A program made the translations under genes and the position numbers. A stretch of DNA of 64,000 nt from Amoebidium appalachense (lineage: Eukaryota > Ichthyosporea): contig CAVNZM010000009.1 of assembly GCA_963693365.1 (NCBI GenBank), positions 496,001 through 560,000 of the forward strand, read 5' to 3'. How positions within the stretch are numbered: position 1 is the first letter of the stretch; each line of letters starts with the position of its first letter. Shown here piece after piece: positions 1 through 13,636 of this stretch. The notes under the pieces are model-generated. The model ran no database searches. It was not told the origin of the DNA and saw nothing but the letters and a program-made list of their open reading frames with translations.

Positions 1-126
1 TGAAACACGTGCAAGCGTCCTTCAGAAGAATGGGGTGGTGGGTGGGTGTGTCTGGGGTGCCAGGGAGGAAGACGGCATAAGGGGAGAAAGAGGGTGTGTG
101 TGTGGGTGTGTGGGTGTGTGGGGAAA

Positions 127-158
<32 letters not shown>

Positions 159-378
159 GGGGGGCGAGCAAGTGCACCAGGCATACACTCACAATTCAAA
201 ACGGACAACACAAGTGGAAGTTTCCCTATGCCTACAGCCGGTTGCAACATGGATATGTGCATGCATGCGTATGTGTGTATTCACGTGTGTAACAATGATT
301 AAATGTGCCTGTGCGCTTGCGCACGTACGTGTGTGTGTGTGCGTCTGTGTGTGTCTATGGGACCCATGCACAGCGTAC
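1..378. other. Left edge: intronic DNA of the CLK kinase gene, no exon seen
   Basis: This stretch lies downstream of the donor site that ends the last visible kinase exon, so it should be intron. It holds a G-run of about 30 nt (about 127-157) and short GT-rich tracts. I see no segment resembling the rest of the kinase C-lobe or the LAMMER motif, so the remaining exons are to the left of the window. Confidence 0.6.
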
Positions 379-897
379 CGAGGATGACCTCTGGTGCCCT
401 GTAGTGGCGTGTGGACACTATGCGTGTGTGGTGCTGGTCCTCCCACGTGGCAGACCCAAGGTCGATCAGCTGGATGTCGACCTGCCGCAGTCGCTGGATG
501 CACACCCCCTGTGATTCGCCCAGTATCATGCAGTGCCCATGTGTGTTGGGGGTAGGACATGTGCAACTGTGTGCATGCATGATGCATGTGGGCCTACGAC
601 ATGTGCCACTGTTTGATTGCTGCTAGCTGATAGGTCATGCATATGTGGCTGTGACACAATCCATCCGCCCTTCTGTATGCATGGAAATCACACCAAAACC
701 CAGCAAAGAACAAATTTGCAAAGTGGGTCCACACCCTCCTTTACGTACCCACATGCAAGCCTCACAAGACCGGACATAAACACCCCACACCCACCTTTTG
801 TGCAACGTGACCAGATGACTGCCTTGGAAATACCACAGCACCAGACAAACCCCCTTCTCCCCCCCCTCCCCCCCCCCCCCCCGGTCTCCCCCCTTCC

Positions 898-928
<31 letters not shown>

Positions 929-1487
929 ATACACACACATCTCCTTAACATGACCCTTTCAACACCACACACATCCAAACACTCACCACGCCGTCCTTGT
1001 CTTTAACCATGACGTCATTCGAGTCGTCTCTTATGAACAATATGTTCTCGGGCTTGAGGTCCGTGTGCGTCAGCTTGATGCTGTGCATGACTGTGTGTGT
1101 AGGTGGGTAAACGTTAGGCATGCAGATGTGGTACATGACTGTGGGTGTAAATGGTTGAAAGTGAGACATGAACAAACGCTAGGCATGCAGACGTGGTACA
1201 TGACTGTGGGTATAAATGGTTGAAAGTGAGACATGAGCACGTGGTATAGAACACGAGGCACACATTTCCGATGGTCAACACGATGTAGATTTTGCAGAAG
1301 AGGACACATACAGAAGCTATGTATCATAAGTTAGAGTCAATCCTCAAGAGGGACTCAAATTATACAGAGTCTGCGGGCATCGACCCGTTCATCATACATG
1401 TGAAAGCAGACTCAGGTAATGTTTCACTCGAACACAAGATGGTTAGTTGGTAGTGGTGGCGGCGGCGGCGGTGTGTGTGTGTGTGTG

Positions 1488-1520
<33 letters not shown>

Positions 1521-1714
1521 CTAGAATGTGTCAGAGAGTACAAAGTACACATAGTATCATCCATAGCGGAAAACAAAATGCAGAGGGGTTCAGGGCAACG
1601 AAGAATGGGACAGGAGGCAGGCAGGGCATGGGGGGGGGGGGGGGGGGGGGAATGGTGTTCCATATCCTCCGTGTCTTTCATTGAGGGAGATGAGTGAAGG
1701 CCGTGTTTTTTTGT

Positions 1715-1749
<35 letters not shown>

Positions 1750-1756
1750 TGCGTGT

Positions 1757-1799
<43 letters not shown>

Positions 1800-2407
1800 T
1801 ATGGTACATTTTATAGCCCTTATGAGCTGGTAGGTGATGATCTGGATCTGGTCGACGGGGAAGGGGTGGAAGTCGTTCTGCTTGAGGAAGTCGAAGATGC
1901 TGAGGCCCAGTAGGTCAAACACCATGCACACGTGCTGCTGGTGCTCGAACCACGACAGCAGCTGGATGATCTGGCTGTAAAAGGAAAAAAAAACGTGGGT
2001 GTTTTGCGCAAATGGCAGCAGTGGAAAAAAGGGTGGGTGTTTTGCGCAAAGGGCAACAGGAAAGAGGGTGAGTGTTTTGCGCAAACGGCAATAGTGGGAA
2101 AGAGGGTAGGTGGTTTGCGCAAATGGCAGTGGCGAGAAGAGGGTATATGTTTTGCGCAAATGGCAACAGCGGGAAAGCGGTTGAGTGTTTTGTGCAAAGA
2201 ACAGCAAGAAAGAAGGTGAGTGTTTTGGGCAAAGGACATTAAGCATATATCTACAGCTCTTGACCACATCTAGTGCTTCATGGCAACGTCCCTCCCCACA
2301 AAGAAAAAATAAATAATAATAAAAACATAAATAAATAAACAAATGGATAAATAAATAAATAAAATAAAGACATGGGGAATTGCCCGTCACCATCACTACC
2401 CCTGCCA

Positions 2408-2439
<32 letters not shown>

Positions 2440-3252
2440 CACACACACACCAAACACACACACATACACCCACACACCTCCCGATCCCCCCCCCCCCCCC
2501 CCCCCCCCCCCCAACACCCACACACACACACACACACACACCTCCCCACCTCCCCCACTCCCCCCAAACACCCACACACCCACACACACACCCACACCCA
2601 CACCCACACACACACTTTTTGTTATCCGGGTCCTTCTTCTTCAGTTTCTCTAGTATGTCTATCTCGACCTCAGCAGCACTGCGATACTTCTCCACATTGC
2701 GGATGACCTTCACCGCAACCACCTTGCCTGTCTGCACGTGCTTGCACCCCACCACCTTGCCAAACGTCCCCTCTCCCAGCGTGCTCGTCACCTTGTCTGC
2801 AAGTGCATGTGTGAGCCTCTCACGTGTGTTTGTGTGTTGTTGTCACAATGAACCCTTCCTCCCCCTCCCCCCCCCTCCCCCCCCCCCCCCCCCCCCCCCC
2901 CGCCCCTCCCCCCTCTTCCCCCCTCTCAAAGTGGCTTTGCTTCCCCACCCACCCCCGGGGCCGTGGTGGAGAGGGATTTCGATATTCTTTATTTTCGATC
3001 TAGTTTTATATGATTTTATATTTATTTATTTTTTGGTGGTCTAGAATCACATTCATACTCCTGATTCCCTATCTCCATTTTTTTTATGCAACACCCTCTA
3101 TCGTCCTTCAATTCCTCTCCTTCCCACGCCAGAAAGCACACCACCCACAGTCTAGACCTCTTGCTTGACATTTGCATCTGTGTGTGGCTCTGCGTATGTG
3201 CCTGTGTATGTGTGCCTGTGTGCTGGTGGGTATATGTGTCGTGTGTGTGTGT

Positions 3253-3293
<41 letters not shown>

Positions 3294-4366
3294 CATTCGT
3301 CATGGATGATGTCACCCTTCCTGATGATCAGATGACCGTCCACATCATCCCCTCTGCCCGACTTCTCCTTGTGATCTCGTGACTTTCTCTTCTCCTTGCC
3401 CGAATGTGAACTCCTCTCCCCGTCCCTCTTCTTCCCATGCCCCCTTTCCTTCTCCCTACCGCTATCTCTGGCTCTGTCTCTCTCCTTCTCTCTTGTTCTA
3501 TCCCTACTCCGGCGCCTTTCCCTCTCCGGACTTCTATCCCTGTTTCTATCTCTCTCCCTATCTCTGTCTCTGTCTCTCTCCCTATCCCTCTCTCTGTCCC
3601 TTTGTCTCTCCCACTCCCTCTCTCTATCTCTGTTTCTATCCCAATCTCTGTACCTATCCCTCTCCTTTGGTCGGGGCTGTGACCGGCTTCTAGGCGGGGG
3701 AGCGACTTCTAGTCCTGTGATGTCTCATCTGTGGCCAAAATGGAAGGGGCAGCCATACATCAGAACTATGGTGTATTGGATAGGTAAACATGAACTAGGG
3801 GGGAAAGGGCGTCAGAGAGGGACGGACACTATACAGATATTGTGTCAGACATCGGCTTCTCGTGCCAAATGATGGTTTTCGGTTTTCAAATCTAATATTA
3901 CTCCCAGGCCGGGCCCGCCAAACATCCCCCCCCCCTCCCCCCCCCCCCTCCCCTCCCCATACACCTCACCTCGCCACTTCCCCCCTCCTCCAGACAAACA
4001 CAAACGCACAGAGACACAACCATGGACACGCACATAAATACACACAAAAAAGGGATTGTGCACACAAACACACAAACCAATACCACATGCGGACTCCCCA
4101 CACTTGGCTAAACCATAAGCCATCCATGTGCATAAAACCACTTCTTCACCGCCACCGCAAATCTTTTGTCAAGCACAGCAGTGACACATGCAACCACACC
4201 CACACATAGTAAAACATCCACATCTGCCGTTTGCAAGAGTAAAAGTCCCCCTTCAAACCCCCCTCCCCCCTCCTCCTCCCCTGCTCCACCTCCCCCCTTC
4301 ACATCGGCCCTTCCCCCCATTCCTACCTTGGTGCCCAGGGCCTGCACCCACGTCTTGCATCACCAT
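379..4366 (-). CDS. CLK: CLK/LAMMER-family dual-specificity protein kinase (3' end missing)
   Basis: CLK/LAMMER kinases phosphorylate SR splicing factors in the nucleus. Exons from 5' to 3': 4327-4366, 3295-3714, 2616-2796, 1808-1974, 987-1090, 379-508; all junctions are GT-AG and phase-consistent, giving about 347 codons. Residues 14-140 form an Arg/Asp/Glu/Ser-rich N-terminus, like the RS-like tail of CLKs. The kinase domain follows: glycine loop LGEGTFG (about 160-166), catalytic lysine in VAVK (about 183), catalytic loop THTDLKPEN (about 277-285, the HTD form typical of LAMMER kinases), the magnesium motif as DLG instead of DFG, and the activation segment [12 protein letters not shown]. 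The protein is cut just after this segment, so the LAMMER signature itself is not visible. The start is the first in-frame ATG (4364-4366); a second ATG lies two codons later. A donor-like GTACGT at 4492-4497 suggests a short upstream untranslated exon. The acceptor of the last exon could also lie 27 nt downstream, which keeps frame. The specific CLK paralogue cannot be assigned. Confidence 0.93.
1111..1240. repeat. Tandem duplication of a ~65 bp unit in a CLK intron
   Basis: Two adjacent copies (about 1111-1174 and 1176-1240) share the core GGCATGCAGAYGTGGTACAT and then TGGTTGAAAGTGAGACATGA, with only a few mismatches. No coding or regulatory role is visible. Confidence 0.85.
1240..1445 (+). 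repeat. Diverged copy of the dispersed G-run-associated repeat
   Basis: The segment shares the order of landmarks seen in the better copies at 13698 and 30450: an 'ACACATACAGAAG...ATCATAAG' stretch, 'CAATCCTCAAGAGGGACTCAAAT', a 'CATCGACCCGTTC' stretch and 'TGTTTCACTCGAACAC'. It is strongly diverged. A further fragment of the 5' part sits at 1521-1560, directly after a G-run. Both lie in the CLK intron 1091-1807. Confidence 0.6.
1995..2240. repeat. Minisatellite, ~37 bp unit, 7 copies, carrying TTTGCGCAAA palindromes
   Basis: About seven tandem copies of a 35-38 bp unit fill this part of the CLK intron between the exons 1808-1974 and 2616-2796. Five copies contain the perfect 10-bp palindrome TTTGCGCAAA (starting near 2003, 2041, 2076, 2114 and 2151); the last two copies have mutated versions (TTTGTGCAAA, TTTGGGCAAA). 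Confidence 0.9.
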
Positions 4367-4840
4367 CTCCTCCCCCCCCTCCCCCCTCTCCCCTCCCCTC
4401 CCCCTCCCCTCCCCCCCCACAAGAAAAAAGGTGTGATTGCGGGAAAATCGTGGGTTTCTATCACTCTTACAGAGGACACGAACCCTACGTCACGTACCTC
4501 TGAATTTCTCGTACAGGCTACAGATGAAACATCGGTCAGCGAGTCAGTGGAGCGAAAGAGCGGCACAGATAGGTTCACCGCTGAGTCTGTTGGGAGACCA
4601 CACCATAAGAATGTACTGTTAGTATTGAGTTGTTATCAGACGCAGATTTTGTCTACATACTATTAGCAGCAAACACATTATGGTAAGCTGAACCAAATGG
4701 AACCAGAGGCAGCAAGCTTCCCAGTGTTTGTTTAGAAATGCCTTGTGCCTCTTGATTGGTGAAATCATGCTACCTATATAAGGAAAGAAGCACCTTAAAT
4801 AACAGAAGCATTTTGCATAGAATATCATCTTGATAATGCT

Positions 4841-4879
<39 letters not shown>

Positions 4880-7160
4880 GAGTGCCTTCATGCAACAGAA
4901 CAAAAGGAATAAACCATGCCTCCTGTACAGAGGGAGGCGTGTCTATAAATTGCTACGTGCGTGTGCTATCGAGCGATCGTTCCATACATTGCTGTCGTCT
5001 TCAAACTTCATTTGCGTTAGGTTACCCTGCAGGCACCGCCAAGCGATCATGGTACCGTGAATGCAATCTCTTTGTGCACCCACACCACCCTCACGAAATG
5101 AAACTTCATGAAGCTAGAGTTTCAGCCATACAGCCGCAGCAGTCTCACTTCTTCCCTAATCGTATTCTTATCCGTCCCGCTTTCACCACCTACGCTTATT
5201 TTTCCACAGAGAACAGAGAAACATCAAGAAAGGGGCCACCCACCAAACATACGTCGCACACCACCCCCAACCACTCGCAGGAACTTGTCAAATGACATAG
5301 TTTTGGCGCTTTAAAACCTCCCTGCGCGTCATCACCATCTTTTATCAAGACACAGAGAGCCTAACCGAACTAATCTTATACATCATTCACTCAAATGTTC
5401 CTGCTCCCAATTTACACTATAACTCGCCCTCAAAGTTGAAAACTTAGTTTGGAAAAGGCTTGGATCAAAAGGGTGGGTGCGTAGCAATGATTGCGCCTTG
5501 AAAACGCCCCATAGACGAGTCTCCCAACACCTAGGCTCAACGAGATATACAAATATTTGCAAAAACTATCCCAGAGTTATGGGCAGTGGAGGTATACCGG
5601 TACATATCGGCACAGGCTCAGATGATATGTAACCACAAAGTCGGGAAGTTTTTATCAGTTGTGCTGCAGTGGCAGTTTTCATGTCTGTACAGGTCACATA
5701 CATAGATTATTAACTTTTATTTACCCATTTTACAAGACCATTGTTGATTTCTAAACAAGACATGTTTGTTTGCGCATGCGCCCAGCCTATCTCTACCTGA
5801 TGCATATCAAAGCCCACGAGCTAATTTTTTCCTTCTTTTTTTCTTTTCGTTTTATTCTTTTTTTTTCTTTGCAAACTTTTTTGTTTTTTTTTTCCGTTCT
5901 CAGAGGGAGAGAGGGAGGAAGGGAGGGTGAGGGAGGCAGAGAGGGAGAGTTAGAGAGGAGGGGGAGGAGGGGCCCGGGGGAGGGGACTGGTGAGGGAGGG
6001 AGGGAGGAGGCCCGGGGGACTGTGGGTGGGTGGGTGGGTGGGTGGGTGGGTGGGTGGGTGGGGGGAGGGGGGGGGGGGGGGGGGGGGAAAGGAGGGGAGG
6101 GGGATAGTGGCGGACATCCAACTCAGTCAGACTGCCCAGGGCAGGATGCCTGTCACTGCTTCGAAAAAACCAAGAACCCGGTGACGGTATATATGCAGGA
6201 AGAACCTGAAAATTTGAAATTTAGATTCGGACCTGGTCGTACGCGTGGATATCGCAAAAAGCGTGTATATACAAAACCTAATGCAACACGTACAGATATA
6301 TACTATCGGATATCATCTGTGCGTTTTTTTTTTCTTTTGACTGGATTTATTCAACCGAGGGAGATGCAAGTATGCTCGGCATACTCAGAGGGCAACAAAG
6401 AAGGGGGGGGGGGGGGGGGGGGGGGGGGGAGGAGGAGGATATTTTACGAGTTATCCAGACGTTTTTTCCCTGTCTGGATATCTCGCACCAAGATCAATTA
6501 GCCACAAATTGATATTCACTGCATGCACAGCACTTTTACGTGCTCTCTGAGCGGCCGCATACACGTGTGTGTGTGCGTGCGTGTGCTCGTGCATGTGCGT
6601 GCTCAGGGCCGGACGTGTGTGCATGTGTGCGAATGGCTGCATGTGAATGTGTCGGTCTGTTCATGTGTTTCACCAACCGGTTGATCGTATCCGTTTATAT
6701 ATGTATCCCAGATAACGGGCATTTCACCTTTTTGTGCATCCTGTGCAATTTTTTTGGAATATTCGAGAAGGGCAAAAAACGAGACATTGGTGGCCAAAAA
6801 CACCCATTTCCAGATAACGGATATGAGAAGAATCACTGAAATTCGTATACGTGGCTAATACCTAAACAACAATTTACATCAGTGAATAATGCCATATCTG
6901 CTTTCTTGAAATGTGTAAATCTATCTTGTCTTGAACTTTCACGCTCAGAAAAAAGACCCCACTCAGGACCCCTTTTGCAAACCATTATCCCATCAGGTAT
7001 CTCGATCCATCACGTACAAAAAAATAAAAACGGTCCTTGGTTGTAGTAAAGCCCTGTGTGCATGTCGGCCCAAAGACGTGCCCCGATGCATAATGAATCC
7101 CATCCAACCCCCCCCCCCCCCCCCTCCCCCCCCCTCCCCTCCCATTCATGCAAATTTCAA
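4367..7160. other. Intergenic region between CLK start and Twinkle end
   Basis: The region contains a G-run at about 4840-4877, a TATATAAGG/CCAAT pair near 4753-4783, AT-richer unique sequence at 4900-5880, a G/A-rich stretch with (GGGT)n at about 6026-6060, another G-run at about 6403-6429, and a diverged repeat shared with 19170-19290. Open frames here on the plus strand (for example 4882-5295) have ordinary composition but no recognisable domain or supporting splice signals, so I do not call a gene. Confidence 0.6.
6325..6460 (+). repeat. Short dispersed repeat, copy 1 (second copy at 19170-19290)
   Basis: A T-run followed by TTTTGACTGGATTTATTC, then ATGCAAGTATGC, CGGCATACT and, about 50-60 nt further, ACGAGTTATYCAG, occurs here and again near 19190 in the same order and orientation. 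The match continues past the T-run, so it is not simple low complexity. No open frame or terminal repeats are evident. Confidence 0.75.
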
Positions 7161-7449
7161 TCAAACCAAATTATCCAATCTCGCCCCCCTATTCTCTCCC
7201 AGTTCATCATCACTCTGCTCCGTATCCGATCCATCCCCCTTCTCCTCATTCCTCTGGTCTTCATATTCTTCCGGTGAATCGGTTAGTGCATAAAATTCCT
7301 CGGTCTTTTTCCATTCTTTGTAGTGTTGGTGGTGAGTTCCTTCGAGTGTTTTCGTGGCTAAGAGGTCGGTAATTTGGTGGTTCTGTGGGTCGTAGAAGTA
7401 GGGGATGCTGCCTAGTTCACCGTCATAGCGATTCTTCATGACCTGTATG

Positions 7450-7485
<36 letters not shown>

Positions 7486-7512
7486 GCGTGTGCGTGTGCG
7501 TGTGTGTGTACG

Positions 7513-7608
<96 letters not shown>

Positions 7609-8039
7609 CGTGTGCGTGTGCGTGTGTGTGTGGTGTGTGTGTCCATGTGTGTACGCACATAAGCGTGTGTTCATATGTGGTGTAGCAGGGTACGTGTGTG
7701 CATTTGCAGTTTCAGTTTGCCAAATTGCATGCATGTGCATGTGCATCTGTGTGTTTGACATGGGGGTGGAGGGGTGAAACCCTAAGAGGAGGGGGGAAGG
7801 TGGGGGAGGGGAGGGGGGGGGGGGGGGGGGGGGGCTAGCAGGTGGGTATCCAGGGGTTTTTAATTATGGTGGTTACACACCAAAAAAGGCCCAATGGATC
7901 GATGGATGCACATCAGAAGTCGAGGCATTGGACAGTGTAGGTAAATATATAGGTGAGGGTGGAGGCAAGCCGAGCAAGAAGCATAACATGCCGAGAATCA
8001 AATCAAAGCAAAAAAGAAAAAAAAAACGGGCACAGCAAG

Positions 8040-8087
<48 letters not shown>

Positions 8088-8233
8088 CCATCCCTAGGGC
8101 ATTTTTTTGGTGTGCCCTCCCCTACCGTCTCCCCCATTCCAGCTTCCGTCTATATTGCCTATTGCTCCCCTCCTCCCCTTCCCCGGGCTCCCCCCTCCTT
8201 CTTCCTCCCCCAGACCCCGCTAACACGTACACG

Positions 8234-8269
<36 letters not shown>

Positions 8270-8367
8270 GAGAGAGGGGGAGAGAGAGACACACATACAC
8301 AGACAGACAGACCCTCCCACATGCACGTGTGTGTACACATGCACACCCACACACACACACAGTACAC

Positions 8368-8462
<95 letters not shown>

Positions 8463-8567
8463 GCACACCCGCGTATTCACACACAAGTATGCGCGCGCGA
8501 TCATGCACGCACGCACGTGCACGCGCACACGCGTACGCACGCATGCACACACACACACACACACATA

Positions 8568-8634
<67 letters not shown>

Positions 8635-10124
8635 GCAGTATCCTGCACCGTCCCCAGTTCTGCAGCACCAACACATTGTCTGCCTCCTGACTGGCCTTTG
8701 GTGTTCCCCCGATGGACGACAACTCCAACTGTTCCTTATCGGAGACCTTTTTTGGGTGGATAACGAGAGTCACGTGCACGTTGTGTGTGCTGGCAAAGCG
8801 GCGCAGTTGGCTGATAAGCATGTCTTGACGGTCGAATCGGTCAAATCGGTTGCCCTCCCTGTGCAGGCAGAGGGGGTGTGAGTGGTGGTGGGGGCTGTAG
8901 AGTTTTCAGTTTTTTGGTCTCCGCTTGAGAGGCCTGGACCCTGTATGTCTGTCTCTCTCCCTCGTCTCTATGTTTATCTCTATCTCTCCCCCTCTCCTCC
9001 CCTCTCCCAACTCGCTCTCCCTCTCCCCCTCCCTCTTTCCTTCTCTCCTTCTCGTCCTGCCTCCCGCTTCCCCCCTCCCTCCCTCCCCTTTCCCTCCCTC
9101 CCCCCCTCCCCCTCCCCTCCCCCCCCCCTCCCTCCCTCCCTCCCTCCCTCCCTCCCTCCCTCCCTCCCTCCCTCCCTCCCTCTCTCTCTCTTCTCCCCCC
9201 CTCACTCCCCCCCCCCCCCTTTCCCCGCCCCTAACCGCCGCTTCAGCACCTCCTCCACCTCCCCCCTTTTTCCTCTCCTTCATTCACGTTTCAAAGCTGA
9301 GTGTGTCAAGAGAAGATACCCCGTGGTGGGTGGTTGGGTGTTGCATCTAGATATAGATAGACATGCATAGGTAAATCCATAGATATAGATCGACATATAC
9401 ATAGCACCTATACATAAATAGGGGGATCAATGCACATTGTGATAACATAATACATAACAGATCTACATACGTAACACAGATACACAGCACATATCCATAC
9501 ATAACAGATACACTGCACATACGTTGTAGTCAGCTTGAAATGCAACGGTTGTCCAGCAGAAAAACGGTCCACAGATATACATAAATACAAACACAGGACA
9601 TATACCTGGAAAAAATGGACAACCATATAAAAAAACATGTTTTTACATAGATACGCCACACATATCCATGCATAACACACACAGCACGTACGTTGTAGCC
9701 AGCATGAACTGCAGGTTATCCAATAGGAAATGGCCCACATTCTGCTGGTAGGCCGCATGCTCCATTGTCTGCAGCACATCCCCGATGCTGCTGGCCCCAA
9801 AGTACTCCATGAACCAGAGTGGCAGCCCATCGAATCGGGCCATGGCCTGCTCAAACGTGGCCCGGTCCACATTGTCCAGGCTCGACCCGTGCTGCATGGT
9901 CAGCATCTTCTTGGCCAGCCGGTAGTTTGGGATCTCAAAGCTGCCCCAAAGTGTGCGCACGCCCGCTGTGCGTGTATGTGTATGGGAGGGGGAAGGGGCG
10001 GAGGGAGGAGGAGGAGGGGGGGGGGGGGCGGAGGAGAACACCGGAATGGGAGGGGGGGGGGGGGGATGAAGGCATCAGCAAACATAGCAGAAAGCATCCC
10101 CCCCCCCCCCCCCTCCCCCGCCCC

Positions 10125-10179
<55 letters not shown>

Positions 10180-11108
10180 ACACCGCTCCGGTCACCAGCA
10201 CCCACCCACCCACCCGCCTAACCCCCACCACACTGTCCCCTCCTCCACAAGCACATCACACTGCCTCTCCCTCATGCCTTACAGTCATCCCCCCCCCCCC
10301 CCCCCTCCTCCCCCCCCCCCCCCCACACACACACACACACACACACCACACACCCCCTTCCTCCTTCCCACTTCCCCCCCTTCACCTCCCCTTCATACCC
10401 AACCGAGCAAGCACATACAGTTCATGCAGTAGTCTGTAGAGAGCGCACTCAGGATGCTAGTCTTTCCCGCCCCCGTTGGCCCCGTCACCACCGTCAGCTC
10501 TCCGCTTCTGAATCCCTTCAGCACACGGTGGAGGGTGGGCAGGACCGTGCAGGGTAGACCCCTTTGGTTGCCGCTGACTTGCGTGTCTCTGAAAGGGGTG
10601 TGTGTGTGTGTGTGTGTGTTGGAAGCGGAAATGGGGGGGGGGGGGGGGGGGGGTGAATGTGTTACGGGAGGTACGAAGGCACATCCATGACGGACGAAAC
10701 AATGCAAATACTGCAGAAAACATACACAGGGAGCATGCATTGTAACGAGAGGAGCATTAGCAGTGTGTTTGGAATGGCAATTAGAAAGGAGGCAAGATGT
10801 GGGCAGCATGATGAAAGATATTTACCCAATCAAAATCAGCCAAAATCTTACGGGCCACTTTTGGCAATTGGGTAACCATAAAAGATTAGTCTTGTCACCT
10901 TGCTGGTTAACTTTGACACCCCGTAAAATGCTGCAGCGCTGCCTGCAGGACCATTATTTCTACAAAACAAAATAACTTATAAGCTTTCAGGAATAATGTG
11001 GTTTACGACAAAAAAGGTGCTTTTAGGGAATGATAACATCTCTACAAATTCAGCCAGCCAGAAGGGCAAGTACGCTGGTGTGGGCATGAACGTGATATGC
11101 AGAAGGCA

Positions 11109-11141
<33 letters not shown>

Positions 11142-12491
11142 TGGACTCGGGGGGAGGGGGGCGGGGGGAGGGGGGGGGGGGGGGGAGGGGGAGAAGGGGG
11201 GGGGGGGGGGGGGGGGATGGATGGAGACACCATTTAGCGTTAAAGGAAACAGAGGGCAGGGGAGCATCAAAGACGGTAGAGGTGTGTGAATGGATGGTGC
11301 AAGGGTGTGCGGAAGTGATGCTTTTAGGAGAATGGTCGTGCCCCACCCCCCAGTCATGTGTGCACTATCAGGTGGATTAAGATGTTGAATATGTTGAGTG
11401 TGGGAGGGGGGGGAGGGGGAAGGGGGGCGGCGGGGGGGGGAGGGGTGTCCGTGTGTGTGCGGGTGTCAATTTGTCTCTGTGTGTGTGATTATGTCATGCT
11501 TTTGTTTGGATACACATTCAAACCCGGGAATGTTTGTGAGTGCAGGCAGGCCGGGGACAAGGGGAATAATGCAAGTACGCACATCCCCTACCCTGCGATG
11601 TGCCTGCACCCCCACACCCCCATGCACAAGCGCATGCCCGTGCCTGTCTCTGCACGTGCACGTACCTGTAGATGTCGTCACTCAGTGCAGTCACGTGCAC
11701 CACGTGGTTGCTAGGCAACGGCCTGGCCGTCTCAATCAACCCATTAACCCCAGCACTGTGGCCCCACCCACCAGTTACCACATCTGGACCACGGAAAAGG
11801 GGGAAAAAAACAAGAAACCTCCACCCCCCACCTCACCCCCATTCCTTCCCCCCCCTCCTCCCTCCCACACACACACACACACATACACACAGACACACAC
11901 ACACACACACACAACACACACACACACACACACACTTACACGTTCCCCCTCTCCCACCTCCTCCTTTCCCTCTCATAGCGTCCGTGGCCATAGCCCACAA
12001 TAGGTGCTACAACATGGCAGGGCATATAAATTATATGGCCATGCCACTGCATTTAATTCTCCTTTCCCCTCTATACTGCCCCACAATCACACCGGCCAGC
12101 ACCCACAGACGTGCCTATCTGCGTAAAAACGGACATAAACACATCCCTAATCACACCCAAACTCACACCCATGCGCCTACGCCCATCTAATAAACCCACC
12201 CAAACACCTAACAGCCACCCTCACATCCAACCCACACACACACACACACACACACATCAAAACCCCCTTCCCCCCCCCCCCTCCGACGCCTCCCCCCACA
12301 CCCCATACCCACACACACACATGCACACACACACCCACACAAAATTACACACCACATTCATAAACACGTGTAGCACCCACACCCATAAACACCCCCACAC
12401 ACACAAGCACACCCACATACCACCAACCCCCCCCCCCCCCCCTCCACCCCAACCCACCCTACCCCCCTTCTCACCCTCTCCTCCCATCCCC

Positions 12492-12522
<31 letters not shown>

Positions 12523-13587
12523 ACACACACTACCCAACACACATACTTACTTTCTGTGCATTGCAGCCAATGCATTCTGGTGTGGCTGTGAGTCCACCAC
12601 ATGCACTCTGTCCCACATCAACTTGGCTGCCTGCTTGTGCACCTCCCGGTGGTCTGTTGTGCGGTCGGGCCAAAGAACAACACGCTGGAACCCCTCTAGA
12701 AGGGGAAGTACCTGCATAGGGTAGGGGCAAGGGGGGGGGGAGGAGGGGGGGGGGAGGGGAAGGGGGGGGAGCGCAGGTGGGGGGAAGGATGAGGGAGGGA
12801 GGGAGGAGGGAAGAGGGAAGAGGGGCGTAAGGAGGGAGGGACGGAGGGACGGAGGGAAGGACGGAGGGACGGAGTGACCGAGGGAGGGAAGGACGGAGGG
12901 ACGGAGGTAGATGGTTGTCAGTGCACGAATGTTAAAGATGAGAGGCTGTGTGAATGTGGGTGGGTGGTGTGTGTGCGCAGGGGGGAGTCGGGTTAACTAT
13001 GTATCTATGCACTACATATCTATGCACTATTTATTTATGCGCTATGTATCTTACGACCCCCCCTCCAACCTCAAACCCCATCTCACCCCCCCCCCCCCCC
13101 CCCCCTCCCCCCCATCCACCCACCCACACCCCCACCCCCACCCCACCCCCACCCACTCTCCACGCTCCCCTTTTTCCACGTTTTTTTCGTTTTCTTTTTT
13201 TCTTTTTTTTTTTTTTTTTTTTTTTTGGGGGGGGGGGGGGGGAGGGGAGGGAGGGGGGGGAGGGGGGAGGGGGAGGACTGTTTGTACATACATCTGAGGT
13301 GATGCCGCCCAGAGACCCCCTGCATGCCACAGCAGGCAGGCCTGTTGATTGGTGCACCGCCATGGCACTGAGCACGTCAGATGCAACAACCACTGTATCC
13401 CCCCGCTGATTCCCAGCCAATAGGGAGTAGCCAAACAGGCCTGCACGTGACACCCCATCTCTGGACACGCTTGGTGGCGGCATGATGGGGGCTGTGCTTG
13501 ACCTTTGCCCGGCCATGGTGATGCGAGGAACCTTCATACGCTGCATGTAGGTGAGCAGTCCTGGCAGGGCATACTGTGCGCGCGCGT

Positions 13588-13636
<49 letters not shown>

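Noticed and set aside
2003-2160. CRISPR-like array (regularly spaced palindromic repeats)
   Set aside because: The repeats are a eukaryotic intronic minisatellite with similar, not unique, spacers; no cas genes and a spliceosomal gene context.
5770-6501. 243-codon plus-strand open frame
   Set aside because: Most of it is a T-rich segment, a (GGGT)n tract and G-runs read as Phe/Gly, and it includes the dispersed repeat; no domain is recognisable.
7928-8881. 317-codon plus-strand open frame
   Set aside because: It is antisense to Twinkle exon 8 plus a C-run and (CA)n; no protein-like segment.
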